This document shows, piece by piece, positions 8,811-19,647 of a stretch of DNA of 64,000 bases. This DNA is from Anaeramoeba ignava. Taxonomy: Eukaryota > Metamonada > Anaeramoebidae. The stretch spans positions 186,001 to 250,000 of the forward strand of contig JAPDFW010000080.1 of the NCBI GenBank assembly GCA_028826165.1. Direction: 5' to 3'. Numbering within the stretch: the first letter of the stretch is position 1; each line of letters starts with the position of its first letter. The notes beneath the pieces were generated by a model. That model was not told the DNA's origin. It was given only the letters and a program-made list of their open reading frames with translations, and searched no databases. The translations under genes and the position numbers were made by a program.

Positions 8811-11223
8811 TTAAATAAAATGTTTTCCATTCAATTTCTTAAGTCGATTTTCGCAAATAATAACACATTTAATCAAAGGAAACCATTTCATTTTTGAAAT
8901 CTTTAAGATCTTTCTTAAATTAAAATAAAATTCTTCTTCTTTTTCTTCTTTTTCTTCTTCTTTTTCTTTTTGAAAATTTAAAAAGATTTGATAAACTTCA
9001 ATAAATTTTTCAATTCCAAGATTTTTTTCAATATAATAACGAACTTTTTCAAGTTTATTAAAAATAGTATCTGAATCTGTTATTCCAATTATTTTCATTT
9101 CTTCCTCAATTCCATATTTTTCTTCTCCATTTTTTAAGGAAATTCGATATTGATTCCCATAATTTAATGCTTGTTTTATTGCATTAACAAATTCTTTATC
9201 AAGATTTTTTTTGTAATTTAATTTTGAATTTGATTTTGGATTTGGAATTGGAATTGAATTTAAATTTGAAATTGAAATATTGCTTTCTTTTGTTTTCAAA
9301 GAAGAAAATCCATAATCTTCTTCAATTTTCTTTTTAAAAAGATTAATTTTGTTCATTTGTTTTTCCTCCTCTTTTTCATTTGATTTTTTTTCTTGTATTT
9401 TAATTTCATTCTTTTTCTTTTGGTAATATTTTTTGGGATTTGAATTCAAATCATTTTGAAATTTTTGATTGAGTAAAAATGGATTTTCTTTTTTAAATTT
9501 GAATTGATTTTCTTTTTTAATTTGGAATTGATTTTCTTTTTTAGATTTGAATTGATTTTCTTTTTTAAATTGGAATTGATTTTCTTTTTTAGATTTGAAT
9601 TGATTTTCTTTTTTAAATTGGAATTGATTTTCTTTTTTAAATTGGAATTGATTTTCTTTTTTAAATTGGAATTGATTTTCTTTTTTAAATTGGAATTGAT
9701 TTTTTTTGGGATAATGATCAACAACAGAAGGATTTGAATGAGAATTTTGTTTTAAATCTAAAAGAGAAATTGGTTGATTTTGATTTTGATTTTGATTTTG
9801 ATATTGATATTCATTTTTTGATCTTAATTTTTGTTTTTGATTTGGTTCTGATTTATGTTTTTTTAAATATAGGAAACTATTTTCAATAAAATCTTCTTGA
9901 CTTCTAGATAATTTTCTTTCTCTTTTTTCAATATTTTGATTTTGAATTTGATTTTGAATAATTTTTGGATGAGAATCTAAACTTTGAAGAAGATTATTAG
10001 AGTCTTCAAACCAAGAAGGTGATTGAAAAAGCATATCTAAGTTATTTTGATTTTGATTTTGATTTTGATTTTGATTTTGATTTTGATTTTGATTTTGATT
10101 TTGATTTTGATTTTGATTTTCAAATTGATTTTGAAATTGATTTTCATTTTGATTTTGATTTTCATTTTCTTCAAGATCATCAGAAGTGAATCTGATCCTA
10201 TTAATTGAAGATTGAGGAAGTAAATTAATTTTTTCTTGAATAAAAGAAGAATTTAGAATTTGATCAATAGAAGGTCTTTTATCTTCATTTTTAGATAAAA
10301 GAGAATCAACTAAAGAAATCAAAGATTTTGAATAAATTTTTGGTAAAGGAGGATATTTAGAACGAAGAATTTTAAGAACTAGATCATACATATTTTTAGC
10401 TTGGAAAGCATGTTTTAAAGAGCAAATTTCATAAAGAACAACTCCCATTGACCAAATATCACTTTTATAAGAATAAGCTTTATTTCTACAAATTTCGGGA
10501 CTTAAATAAAAAGGTGTTCCAATTATTGTTTTTGCTCTTTCAAATGTATTTTTCAAAATTCTACTTATCCCAAAATCTCCTATTTTGATTGTATTTTTTG
10601 ATGATAAAAAAATATTTGCTGATTTCAAATCTCGATGAATTATTTTGTGATCATGAATATGTTTTAATCCAAGTGCTATTTGAATAAAGATGTTCATTAT
10701 TTCTTCTTCTGTAAAATAATTTTCAGTTTTTTGTCTTTTTTTAATTTGTTCTCTAAGATCACCAGATGAAGCATATTCCATAACTAAACAAAATTGAGAT
10801 TTTTTTTTATCATAAAAAGTGTCATAATCTAATTAAATTTAAAAAGAATTATTTTTAAATAAGATCTAATTGATTTTTAAAAAGATCTAATTGATTATAT
10901 TTTTTAAAAAGAATTATTTTTAAAAAGAATTATTTGATTATATTTTTTAAATAAGATCTAATTGATTAAATTTGGATCAATTTGATCAAATCTTTTTTTT
11001 ATTTCTTTTATTTATTTGGGATTTTACATGCAATTATATTTGGATGATGAAGCATTCTTAATATTTTTGCTTCTTTTTTTGTGTTTTCACATTCTATTTT
11101 AGTCATATTTTTTGTATCAATTTGTTTTATAACACATCTTTCTCCTGTTTTATTATTTCTAACAAGATAAACAACTCCATAAGCACCTTTTCCAAGTTTA
11201 CTTTCAATTGTATAATTTTCCAT
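8811..11223 (-). CDS. NEK-family Ser/Thr kinase with a repeat-rich tail
   Basis: Exons 11223..11028 and 10828..8811 join across a 199-nt intron (GTAAAA...TTAG), giving 737 residues and restoring IIAYYDTFYDKKKSQFCLVMEYA. The kinase domain (about 4-265) has LGKGAYGVVY, HRDLKSANIFL, GDFGISRIL, GTPFYLSPEIC and SDIWSMGVVLYEI, typical of NIMA-related kinases. The tail has an Asn-Gln array, about nine tandem KKENQFQF-like octapeptides, and a C-terminal block (EFVNAIKQALNYG...YYIEKNLGIEKFIEVYQIF) like the conserved C-terminus of NEK1-type kinases. NEKs act in cilia, microtubules and mitosis; whether this one does is inference. It is convergent with the BTB-TLDc gene and divergent from the coiled-coil gene at 12264. 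Confidence 0.9.
9478..9710. repeat. 24-bp coding minisatellite in the NEK tail
   Basis: About nine or ten copies of a 24-bp unit, each encoding KKENQFQF or KKENQFKS/F variants. Unit boundaries are strictly in frame, so copy-number change keeps the reading frame. Confidence 0.9.
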
Positions 11224-12263
11224 TTAAATTTATAAAAACAAATAATGATTGAAAAATGAAAAATTAAAAAATCAAAAAAAGTGGAATAAATTTAAAAATA
11301 AATTTAAAAATAAAATGATGAAATTTCTTTGTAAATTGAAATCAAAATAAATCAAAAAAAAAAAGTGGAATAAATTTAAAAATAAATTTAGAAAGAAATT
11401 TAAAAATAATTTTAAAAATAAATTGTTGAAATTTTTTTTTAAATTGAAATCAAAATAAATCAAAAAAAAAAGTGGAATAAATTTAAAAATAAATTTAAAA
11501 ATAAATTTAAAAATAAATTTAAAAATAAATTTAAAAATAAATTTAGAAATAAATTTAAAAATAAATTTAAAAATAAATTGATGAAATTTCTTTGTAAATT
11601 GAAATCAAAATAAATCAAAAAAAAAAAGTGGAATAAATTTAGAAATAAATTTAAAAATAAATTTAAAAATAAATTTAAAAATAAATTTAAAAATAAATCA
11701 AAAAAAAAAGTGGAATAAATTTAAAAATAAATTTAAAAATAAATTTAAAAATAAATTTAAAAATAAATTTAAAAATAAATTTAAAAATAAATTTAAAAAT
11801 AAATTTAAAAATAAATTTAAAAATAAATTTAAAAATAAATTTAAAAATAAATTTAAAAATAAATTTAGAAATAAATTTAGGAATAAATTTAAAAATAAAT
11901 TTAAAAATAAATTGATGAAATTTCTTTGTAAATTGAAATCAAAATAAATCAAAAAAAAAAGTGGAATAAATTTAGAAATAAATTTAAGAATAAATGAAGA
12001 AATTTAAAAATAAATTTAAAAATAAATTTAGAAAGAAATTTAAAAATAAATTTAGAAAGAAATTTAAAAATAAATTTAGGAATAAATTTAAAAAGAAATT
12101 TAAAAATAAAATGATGAAATTTCTTTGTAAATTTGTTGACAAATTGAAAAAAAAAAGTGAAAGAAATTTTTTTTCATTTTTTCATTTTTTCATTTTTTCA
12201 TTTTTCTTTTTTTTTTTAATTTATAAATAAAAAAAAATTATCAATTAGTTCATTAATTAAGAA
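11224..12263. repeat. Higher-order tandem repeat in a divergent intergenic region
   Basis: Between the NEK kinase start and the coiled-coil gene start lie two nested repeat levels. The inner level is a 12-bp unit, AAAAATAAATTT with TTTAGAAATAAA variants. The outer level is a longer block containing GAAATTTCTTTGTAAATTG, then AAATCAAAATAAATC, an A run and AGTGGAATAAATTTA. It recurs about five times, near 11317, 11428, 11581, 11917 and (diverged) 12115. Long open frames here are repeat artefacts. The region must also hold both promoters. Confidence 0.85.
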
Positions 12264-13204
12264 ATGTCAACAGAAAAAATTGAATATACTTATGAAGAAG
12301 CAAAAGAAAAAATTGAAGAAATAAAAAGAGAAACAATAAAAACATATGAAAAAAGAATAGAAAACATACGAATATCACATGAAAAAGAAATATCATTATT
12401 TGAAAAAAAAATAGAAGGATTAGAAAGTAACGATCTTAACGATCTTAAAAGAATTACAAAACTTTCCAAAAAAAACTAAAAAAAAACTAAAAAAAAACTT
12501 AAAAGAAAATTTAACTAAAAATTTAACTAAAAATTTAACTAAAAATTTAACTGAAAATTTAACTAAAAATTTAACTAAAAATTTAACTAAAAATTTAACT
12601 AAAAATTTAACTGAAAAATATTTTATTCTTATTTTAATTTTAATTTTAATTTTAATTTTATAAATGAATTTTAATTTTATAAATGAATTTTAATTTTATA
12701 AATGAATTTTAATTTTATAAATGAATTTTAATAATAAACAAATAAAAAGACCAACTTGAACGTCGTTCACTAGCTTTAAAACAAGCAAAATCTTTAAAAA
12801 AAGACTTAGATGTTGAAAAGAAAAAATATCTGGAGGAAAATTCTGATTTTAAAAAAAAAATTGATTCACAAACAATGGATTTACTTGAAATTATGAATCA
12901 AAATAGAGACTTAAGATTTCAATTAGAAAAAAGTGAAGAAAAAGAAAAAGAAGAAAATCATAATATGAATGATGCAAATTTACAAAATTTAAGGAGTTCA
13001 ATTTCGGAGAAAAATATCTCACATTCACGTTCTTTGAATCCTGTTAGTAAAACTCAAAATCTTGTAAAACCAGATCCTCCTGTTATTCAAATTTCAAAAT
13101 CTAATAAAAGCAAAAATGAAAATCCTCAAAAAGAATCCCAAAATCAAACAAAAAAAAACAAAAAACGATTTTTATTTTGGAGGAAAAATTCAAAAAAGAA
13201 ATGA
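12264..13204 (+). CDS. Small coiled-coil protein, unknown function
   Basis: Exons 12264..12426 and 12750..13204 join across a 323-nt intron (GTAACG...AAAAAG) to give 205 residues. The splice restores a continuous heptad stretch, FEKKIEGLENQLERRSLALKQ. The first 120 residues are Glu/Lys-rich coiled coil, then a polar disordered stretch, then a very basic C-terminus ending in KKRFLFWRKNSKKK. The basic-aromatic tail could bind membrane or nucleic acid, but no family is recognised. The intron contains AAAAATTTAACT and AATTTTATAAATG tandem repeats. The splice call rests on phase and heptad continuity. Confidence 0.7.
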
Positions 13205-13339
13205 TTTCAAATTCTGTATTATTTTCTTTGCAGAAAAATATTTCCTTAAATTCAAAATTAAATATTTTTTTTTTAATTTCATTTTTTCATTTTTTTCTTT
13301 AAAAATTAAAAATTAAAAAAAAGAAAAAGAAAAAGAAAA

Positions 13340-15094
13340 ATGAATGAAATTTTATTTTTTGGTTCAAATAAATTTCCAAAACTTTTCAAAAATGAACAAG
13401 ATTCAATAACAAAACCAATTCAATTTAAATTTGAAAATGAAAATGAAAATGAAAATGAAAAACAAATTAAACAAATTTCATCAGGTTATTTTGGAATAAT
13501 TTTTCTTTTTAAAAATGGAAAAGCAATAGAATATTTAAAAGAAAATAATTTAAAACAAAATCCTCAAAAAATCCAAATTGAAGAAAATATTCAAAAAGTA
13601 ACTGTTGGTGTTCAAAATGAAGCTATTTTAACATTAGAAGGAAATGTATTTGCCAAAGGAAAAGATATTAATTCAAAAAATCCAAATGAATTTATCAATA
13701 TTTCATCATTAATTAAAAATAAAAAAGATAGAATAATTGAAGATATTGTTTCTGGAAGAAATTCAATTTATTTATTAACTTCAAATCGAAATACTTATGG
13801 AATTGGTTCAAATAGATATGGTCAAATTGGTTATAAATCAAAAAAAACAGAAAAACCAATTTTAATGATGAAAAATGTTTCTAAAATATTTTCAGGAAAT
13901 ACATCATTTCATGTTTTTCTTTTAAATTCAAATCAAGAATTATTTGGATGCGGATATAATTATTATGGTCAACTTGGATTAGGAGAATCAAAAAAAGAAA
14001 TAAGCATCAAAAAATTAACCAAAATCCAAAATATTCCAAAAGGCAAAATAATTGATATTCAATGTGGAAATACTTATTCAATAATGTTGATTGAAAATGA
14101 AAATGAAAATCCAAAAAGAAAACTTTATTCATGTGGATTTTATAAATATAATGGACTTGGCAAAAATCAAAATATCTATGAATTTACTGAAATCAAATCA
14201 TCTTTATTTGAAAAAAATGATAATATTCTTGATTTTTCTGTTGGAAATTATCATACTTTGATTTTAACAGAAAAAGGGAAATTGATAGTATTTGGGTTAA
14301 ATGATTATGGTGAATTAGGAACTGGAGATACAAATAATCAATCAATTCCAATTCAAATTGAACTTCCTAAATTAAGATTTAATGAAGATATTTCCAATTA
14401 TCATGTTCTTTGTGCATATTACAATTCATTTCTTTATTATTCTCCTTCTTCTTTTTCTAATCTTGAAGAAGATTTGATAAAATTATTTGAAAGAAAAGAA
14501 TTTTGTGATATTTCATTTAAAACCAAAAATGGAGAAATAATTGAAGCTCATAAATTAATATTGAAATATAGACTAAATCAAAATGAAATTGAAATTGAAA
14601 AACTTCAAGAAATTATTTCAAAAAAATTAATTAAAGAATCAAATCAAATATTTGAAATGATTTATTCAAACAGAATAATAAATCCAAAATTATATTCTGA
14701 AATTAAAGAAATTATAAATTCAAATGAAAAAATTGAAGAAACAATGAAAAGAATTTATTTAAATGAAAATGAAAAAGATTTTATTATTGAAAGAAAAGAA
14801 AAACAATATAAATTTCCTAAATTAATATTAATAATGAGAAGTGAATTATATCGAGGAATGTTTTTATCTGTAACTGAAGATACTTCTAATAAAGTTACAG
14901 ATTATAGTGAATTAAGTAATAAATCATTTCAAATATTTGAATATTGGATTTATTCAAATCAAATTAAAAATGGAATTGAAATTACACAACAAATTATTAA
15001 TGAGATTAAAATTGGAATTGATTATTTTCAATTAAATCAAACAAATCCAAATTTAGTTGATTTATTAATTAAGAAATTTAATAATCAAAATTAA
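13340..15094 (+). CDS. RCC1-repeat protein with C-terminal BTB domains
   Basis: One exon, 584 residues. RCC1-type blades are visible at about 150-340: GIGSNRYGQIGY, FGCGYNYYGQLGLGES, SCGFYKYNGLG and FGLNDYGELGTGDTNNQSIP. A BTB-like domain follows (FCDISFKTKNGEIIEAHKLIL), then a second one (KDFIIERKEKQYKFPKLIL). The layout resembles RCBTB proteins. RCC1 propellers bind or regulate partners, and the BTB part probably dimerises or recruits Cullin-3. Substrates are unknown. The gene is convergent with the ABCG gene 89 bp downstream. Confidence 0.88.
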   Translation: MNEILFFGSNKFPKLFKNEQDSITKPIQFKFENENENENEKQIKQISSGYFGIIFLFKNGKAIEYLKENNLKQNPQKIQIEENIQKVTVGVQNEAILTLEGNVFAKGKDINSKNPNEFINISSLIKNKKDRIIEDIVSGRNSIYLLTSNRNTYGIGSNRYGQIGYKSKKTEKPILMMKNVSKIFSGNTSFHVFLLNSNQELFGCGYNYYGQLGLGESKKEISIKKLTKIQNIPKGKIIDIQCGNTYSIMLIENENENPKRKLYSCGFYKYNGLGKNQNIYEFTEIKSSLFEKNDNILDFSVGNYHTLILTEKGKLIVFGLNDYGELGTGDTNNQSIPIQIELPKLRFNEDISNYHVLCAYYNSFLYYSPSSFSNLEEDLIKLFERKEFCDISFKTKNGEIIEAHKLILKYRLNQNEIEIEKLQEIISKKLIKESNQIFEMIYSNRIINPKLYSEIKEIINSNEKIEETMKRIYLNENEKDFIIERKEKQYKFPKLILIMRSELYRGMFLSVTEDTSNKVTDYSELSNKSFQIFEYWIYSNQIKNGIEITQQIINEIKIGIDYFQLNQTNPNLVDLLIKKFNNQN

Positions 15095-15183
15095 AAATTA
15101 AAAAATTTTTATTCAAATATTCATTTATTCATGGAAATTTCTAAAAAAAAAAAGTGAATTTGGATTTGATATTAAAAATTAAA

Positions 15184-18100
15184 TTATCTTCCAGTTTCCT
15201 TTTTTCTTGTTCTGGAAAGAAAGTAAATTGAAAGAATCCAACAAATACCAACAAAAGCAAGTAAAATTCCTGCATTTTCCCAATAATTCACATTATAATA
15301 ACCTTTTTGTTTGAGGTATTGCTCTCCACTTGTAATAGGACAAATACCTTCAACCAATTCAGACTGAGAACAAGTAAATGTAAGACCAGTATATTCATTT
15401 TTGACAGCAGCAAGAAATGAATACTTAAGAGGATCAATATATTGGATCCAAGAAAGAGCTTTAGTGATATTGTTGAGATTAATCATAAATCCACAAAACA
15501 TTGTCATAGGAACAAGTAAAATGGGGGCAATAGAAAGTGCAATTTCAGGAAGTCTGACAGCAGCTGAAATCATGAATCCAAATCCACTTCCTGCAAATGA
15601 TTGAAGAATGCAAAACCCAACAAGTGTAAATAAAGGTTTTGGATTCATTTGCAATCCTGCTATTGCAGATATTATTATCGTGAAGATTGTCGGAACAATA
15701 ACAGAAAATGGTAATTCAATTAGAACTTTGGAAATGAAAAATGAAAATGTTGAATATGCTGAGTCCATTGATTCCCGAAGAAAAATTGCCTTTTCTTTGG
15801 CTAGTTCAAATAAAACAACATTCATTGATAACATCATTTGACTCATAATTGCAAAAAATAAAATCCCCATCCGATCATTCAATCCACTTTGCTTGTCTGA
15901 AACTCCTGTGAAAATCCATCCTACTAAACATGCTAATAATGTTGGTTGGAGCACTCTTTGCACTAGATAATTTTTTTGGTTTCTTACTCCATAAAATCCT
16001 CTTTTTGTTAGAATCCATGTCTTTTTGAATGGATTTGCTGTTGGTTCCAAATGGAGATTTAATTTCTCTTTTGGGATTTCCATTGATAATGCCGCTTTCA
16101 TTAGATCCGATTTATTGAAATGGCTAACAAGTGATTTGATGAATTCTAATGTCCCAACTTCTCCTTTTACTACCCCATTTGAGTTGTTTTTGATTGGATC
16201 TGTACTTTTTAATTTATTGACAGTAATCTCTTCAAAATCATTTGGAATATCTTCAGTATCTAAATCATCATCATTATTTGGATTTTGTTTTTCATTTTGA
16301 TTCATCTTTCCGTTTGACATTTCATTTATTTTATTTTCATCATTTTCATTATTATCATCTAACTGAATTTCATCCTTTTGATAAATTGATAATGCTTTAC
16401 TTAATTTATTAATTGTTTCTTCTTTTTGGAGTTCTTCTTCAGGAAGTGAAACTAAATCAATTAACCAATCTGCAAGATTTGTATTTCTTGGTGGGAAAAA
16501 ATTAATATTAGAGAAATAATTTTCAATTTCATTAATAGGTCCAAAATAAACTAATTTTCCATGTGAAAGAAGAACTAAATAATCAAATAATTCAAAAATT
16601 GATTGTCTTGGTTGATGGATTGTTGAAATGATTGTTCTTCCTTCTTTAGTTAAATCTTTTAAAATTGAAGTGCATAAATAAGCTGTTTGAGCATCTAATC
16701 CACTTTTTTGTTTTTTTTTTAAAAGATAAATAAAGAATTTTAAATTTTAAATTTTTTCATTTTTTCAAAATTTACGAAGTTGGTTCATCAACAAGAATAA
16801 CACTTGGATTTGTAACAAGTCCCATTCCAATATTAACTCTTTTCATTTCTCCTCCACTAATTCCTCTTTTAATTCCTGTTTCTGGTGAACCAACAACTAT
16901 ATCAGCACAATGTTCAATTTGTAAACTTTTCAAAATATTTCCAACAATTTGATTCTTTTCTTCGTCTTTTATTCTTTTTGGGAGTCTTAAATCAGCACCA
17001 AATTTCAAAATTTGACGAGGAGTTAAATTAGTATGCATTGTATCTTGTTGAGTAACATATGAAAGAATTTTATTGATATTACTTGAATATGGTTCATTTC
17101 CAAATAAAATTGAACCTTCAGATTTTCCTGAAAGTCTTCCAGCGATTGAATTTAAAAGAGTTGTTTTCCCTTTTTTTTTTATTTATCAAACAAAATTAAA
17201 TCAAAATCAAAATTAAATTAAAATCAAATTAAATCAAATCAAAATCAAAATCAAAATCAAAATCAAAATCAAAATCAAAATCAAAATCAAAATCAAATTC
17301 AAAATTAAATTTAAAATCAAAATCAAAATCAAAATCAAAATCAAAATCAAAATCAAAATCAAAATCAAAATCAAAATCAAATCAAATCAAATCAAAATCA
17401 AAATTAAATCAAAATCAAATTAAATCAAATTAAATCAATTCAATATTCAATATTCAATATTCAAAATCAATAATCAATATTTAATAATCAATATTTAATA
17501 ATCAATAATTAATATTCAATATTTAATATTCAATATTCAATAATGAATAATCAATAATCAATAATTAATAATTAATAATTAATATTCAATAATCAATAAT
17601 CAATAATCAATAATCAATAATCAATATTCAATAATCAATAATCAATAATCAATAATTAATAATTAATATTCAATATTTAATAATCAATAATTAATATTCA
17701 ATATTCAATATTCAATATTCAATAATCAATAATCAATAATTAATAATCAATAATCAATAATCAATCAATATTCAATAATCAATAATTAATATTCAATATT
17801 CAATAATCAATAATCAATAATCAATAATCAATAATTAATATTCAATAATCAATATTTAATATTCAACAATCAATAATCAATAATCAATAATCAAATCAAA
17901 ATCAAATCAAAATCAAAATCAATATTCAATAATCAATAATCAATAATCAATATTTAATAATCAATATTTAATATTCAATAATCAATAATCAATATTCAAT
18001 AATCAATATTCAATAATCAATAATCAATAATCAATAATCAATAATCAATATTTAATAATCAATATTCAATAATTAATATTCAATAATCAATAATCAATAA

Positions 18101-18571
18101 TCAATAATCAATATTCAATAATTAATATTCAATATTCAATAATTAATAATCAATATTCAATAATCAATATTTAATATTCAATAATTAATATTCAATATTC
18201 AATAATCAAAATTCAATAATTAATATTCAATATTTAATAATCAATAATCAATAATCAATAATCAATAATTAATAATTAATAATTAATATTCAATAATCAA
18301 TAATCAATAATCAATAATCAATAATCAATAATCAATAATCAATATTTAATATTCAATAATCAATAATTAATAATCAATATTTAATATTCAAAATCAATAA
18401 TCAAAAGCAAATAAATTATTTACCTGCACCAGAAGCACCAATTATTGCAACTAAAGAACCAGAAGGAATCGATAAATTAATATGATCCAAAATTGTTTTA
18501 GAACCTTTCTTTGTTTTAACACTAAAAGAAAAATCTCTAACAAATATTGGAATCTTTGTTATTTCAGTCAT
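15184..18571 (-). CDS. ABCG-family half-transporter
   Basis: Three exons, 18571..18424, 17169..16776 and 16702..15184, give 686 residues. Both junctions restore catalytic motifs: GASGAG|KTTLLNS (Walker A) and VDEPTS|GLDAQTA (Walker B/D-loop). Other motifs are the signature ISGGEMKRVNIG and the H-loop STIHQPRQSIFELFD. The order NBD then membrane domain, with TKRGFYGVRNQKNYL before the first helix and six hydrophobic segments at about 410-680, is typical of ABCG half-transporters, which dimerise to export lipids, sterols or xenobiotics. The linker is acidic and Asn-rich (about 290-350). Intron 1 is 1254 nt of tandem repeat; intron 2 is 73 nt. Substrate unknown. Confidence 0.93.
17195..18415. 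repeat. Repeat-filled intron of the ABCG gene
   Basis: This 1.2-kb stretch lies between the first two ABCG exons. About 250 bp is (AAAATC)n; the rest is a mosaic of ATTCAATA, ATCAATA and ATTTAATA units. Splice sites flank it at 18423 (GTAAAT) and 17170 (AAAAG). Confidence 0.9.
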
Positions 18572-19647
18572 TTTTTAATTGTTTTTGTTTTTGTTTTTGT
18601 TTTTGTTTTTGTTTTTGTTTTTGTTTTTTGGTTTTTTTTGAAAGAAATCAAAAAAAAAAAATAATGAAATCTAGAAAAAAATTTTTTTTTCTTAAAAATC
18701 AATTCAAAATACGTGGCAAATTTATTTTTTAAGATCTAATAGAATAATTAAAAAAAACCAAAACTTTCATAAAAAGAAAGCAATTTTAAATTTCGAAAAG
18801 AAAAAAGAAAGAAAATTAAAAAGACAAAAAAAAAAAAAACCAACACGTAATCAAATTTCTTTTAAAAATTTAAGTTATTTTTTTAATTATTTATTGATCA
18901 AATTGATTTAAATTTAATTTAATAAATTAATAATTTAATAATTTTTATAAATATAAAGAGTTCTTCTAAAAATTCAATTTCGATCTTTTTTTGTTTTTTT
19001 TTTTGTTTTATTAAATTTTTTCAAATAACAAAAATTAACATGAAAAAAAAAAAATTTTTTACTCTTGATAATTCAGGCAAAATAAAAAAAAGGGAAGCTT
19101 TTCTAAATATTATTTTAAAATAAAAATTATTAATAATCCAAATTTAAATTTAATTTAAAAATGAAAATTTTATAAAGAGGAAACTGACACGTAATTTGAA
19201 AAATAAATTTTTTGACAATAAAAATCAAAGAAAAACAAAAAAAAACAATTTGGAATTTCTTATTAAATTTGTTATTAAAATTCTTATTAAATTTCTTATT
19301 AAATTTCTTATTAAAATTGTTATTAAAATTTGTTATTAAATTTCTTATTAAATTTGTTATTAAATTTGTTATTAAAATTGTTATTAAAATTGTTATTAAA
19401 TTTGTTATTAAAATTGTTATTAAATTTGTTATTAAATTTGTTATTAAATTTGTTATTAAATTTGTTATTAAATTTGTTATTAAATTTGTTATTAAATTTC
19501 TTATTAAAAAAACAAAAAAAAGGAAATTTGGAATTTTGACTTTATTCTTTTTTTTTTGGATTTTAAATCAAAAGTAAAAAAAAAACAGAAACAGAAACAG
19601 AAAAAGAAAAAAAAGATTTGAAAAAAAGAAAAAGGAAAAGAAAAAGA
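18572..19647. other. Intergenic region, 1.08 kb, with a TTATTAAATTTG repeat
   Basis: The space between the ABCG start and the stop of the receptor RasGAP gene. It contains (TTTTTG)n at 18585..18625, two copies of ACACGTAAT (18844 and 19191), and a 12-bp TTATTAAATTTG repeat at 19255..19505. Open frames of Leu/Asn or Val/Ile/Lys here are repeat translations. No tRNA or protein gene was recognised. The middle 18630..19200 is unusually non-repetitive and could hold an unrecognised RNA or promoter. Confidence 0.5.

Noticed and set aside
16321-16702. ABCG gene read as starting at the ATG near 16320
   Set aside because: The frame continues upstream through the H-loop to a splice acceptor at 16703 that restores TSGLD, so this is an internal Met.
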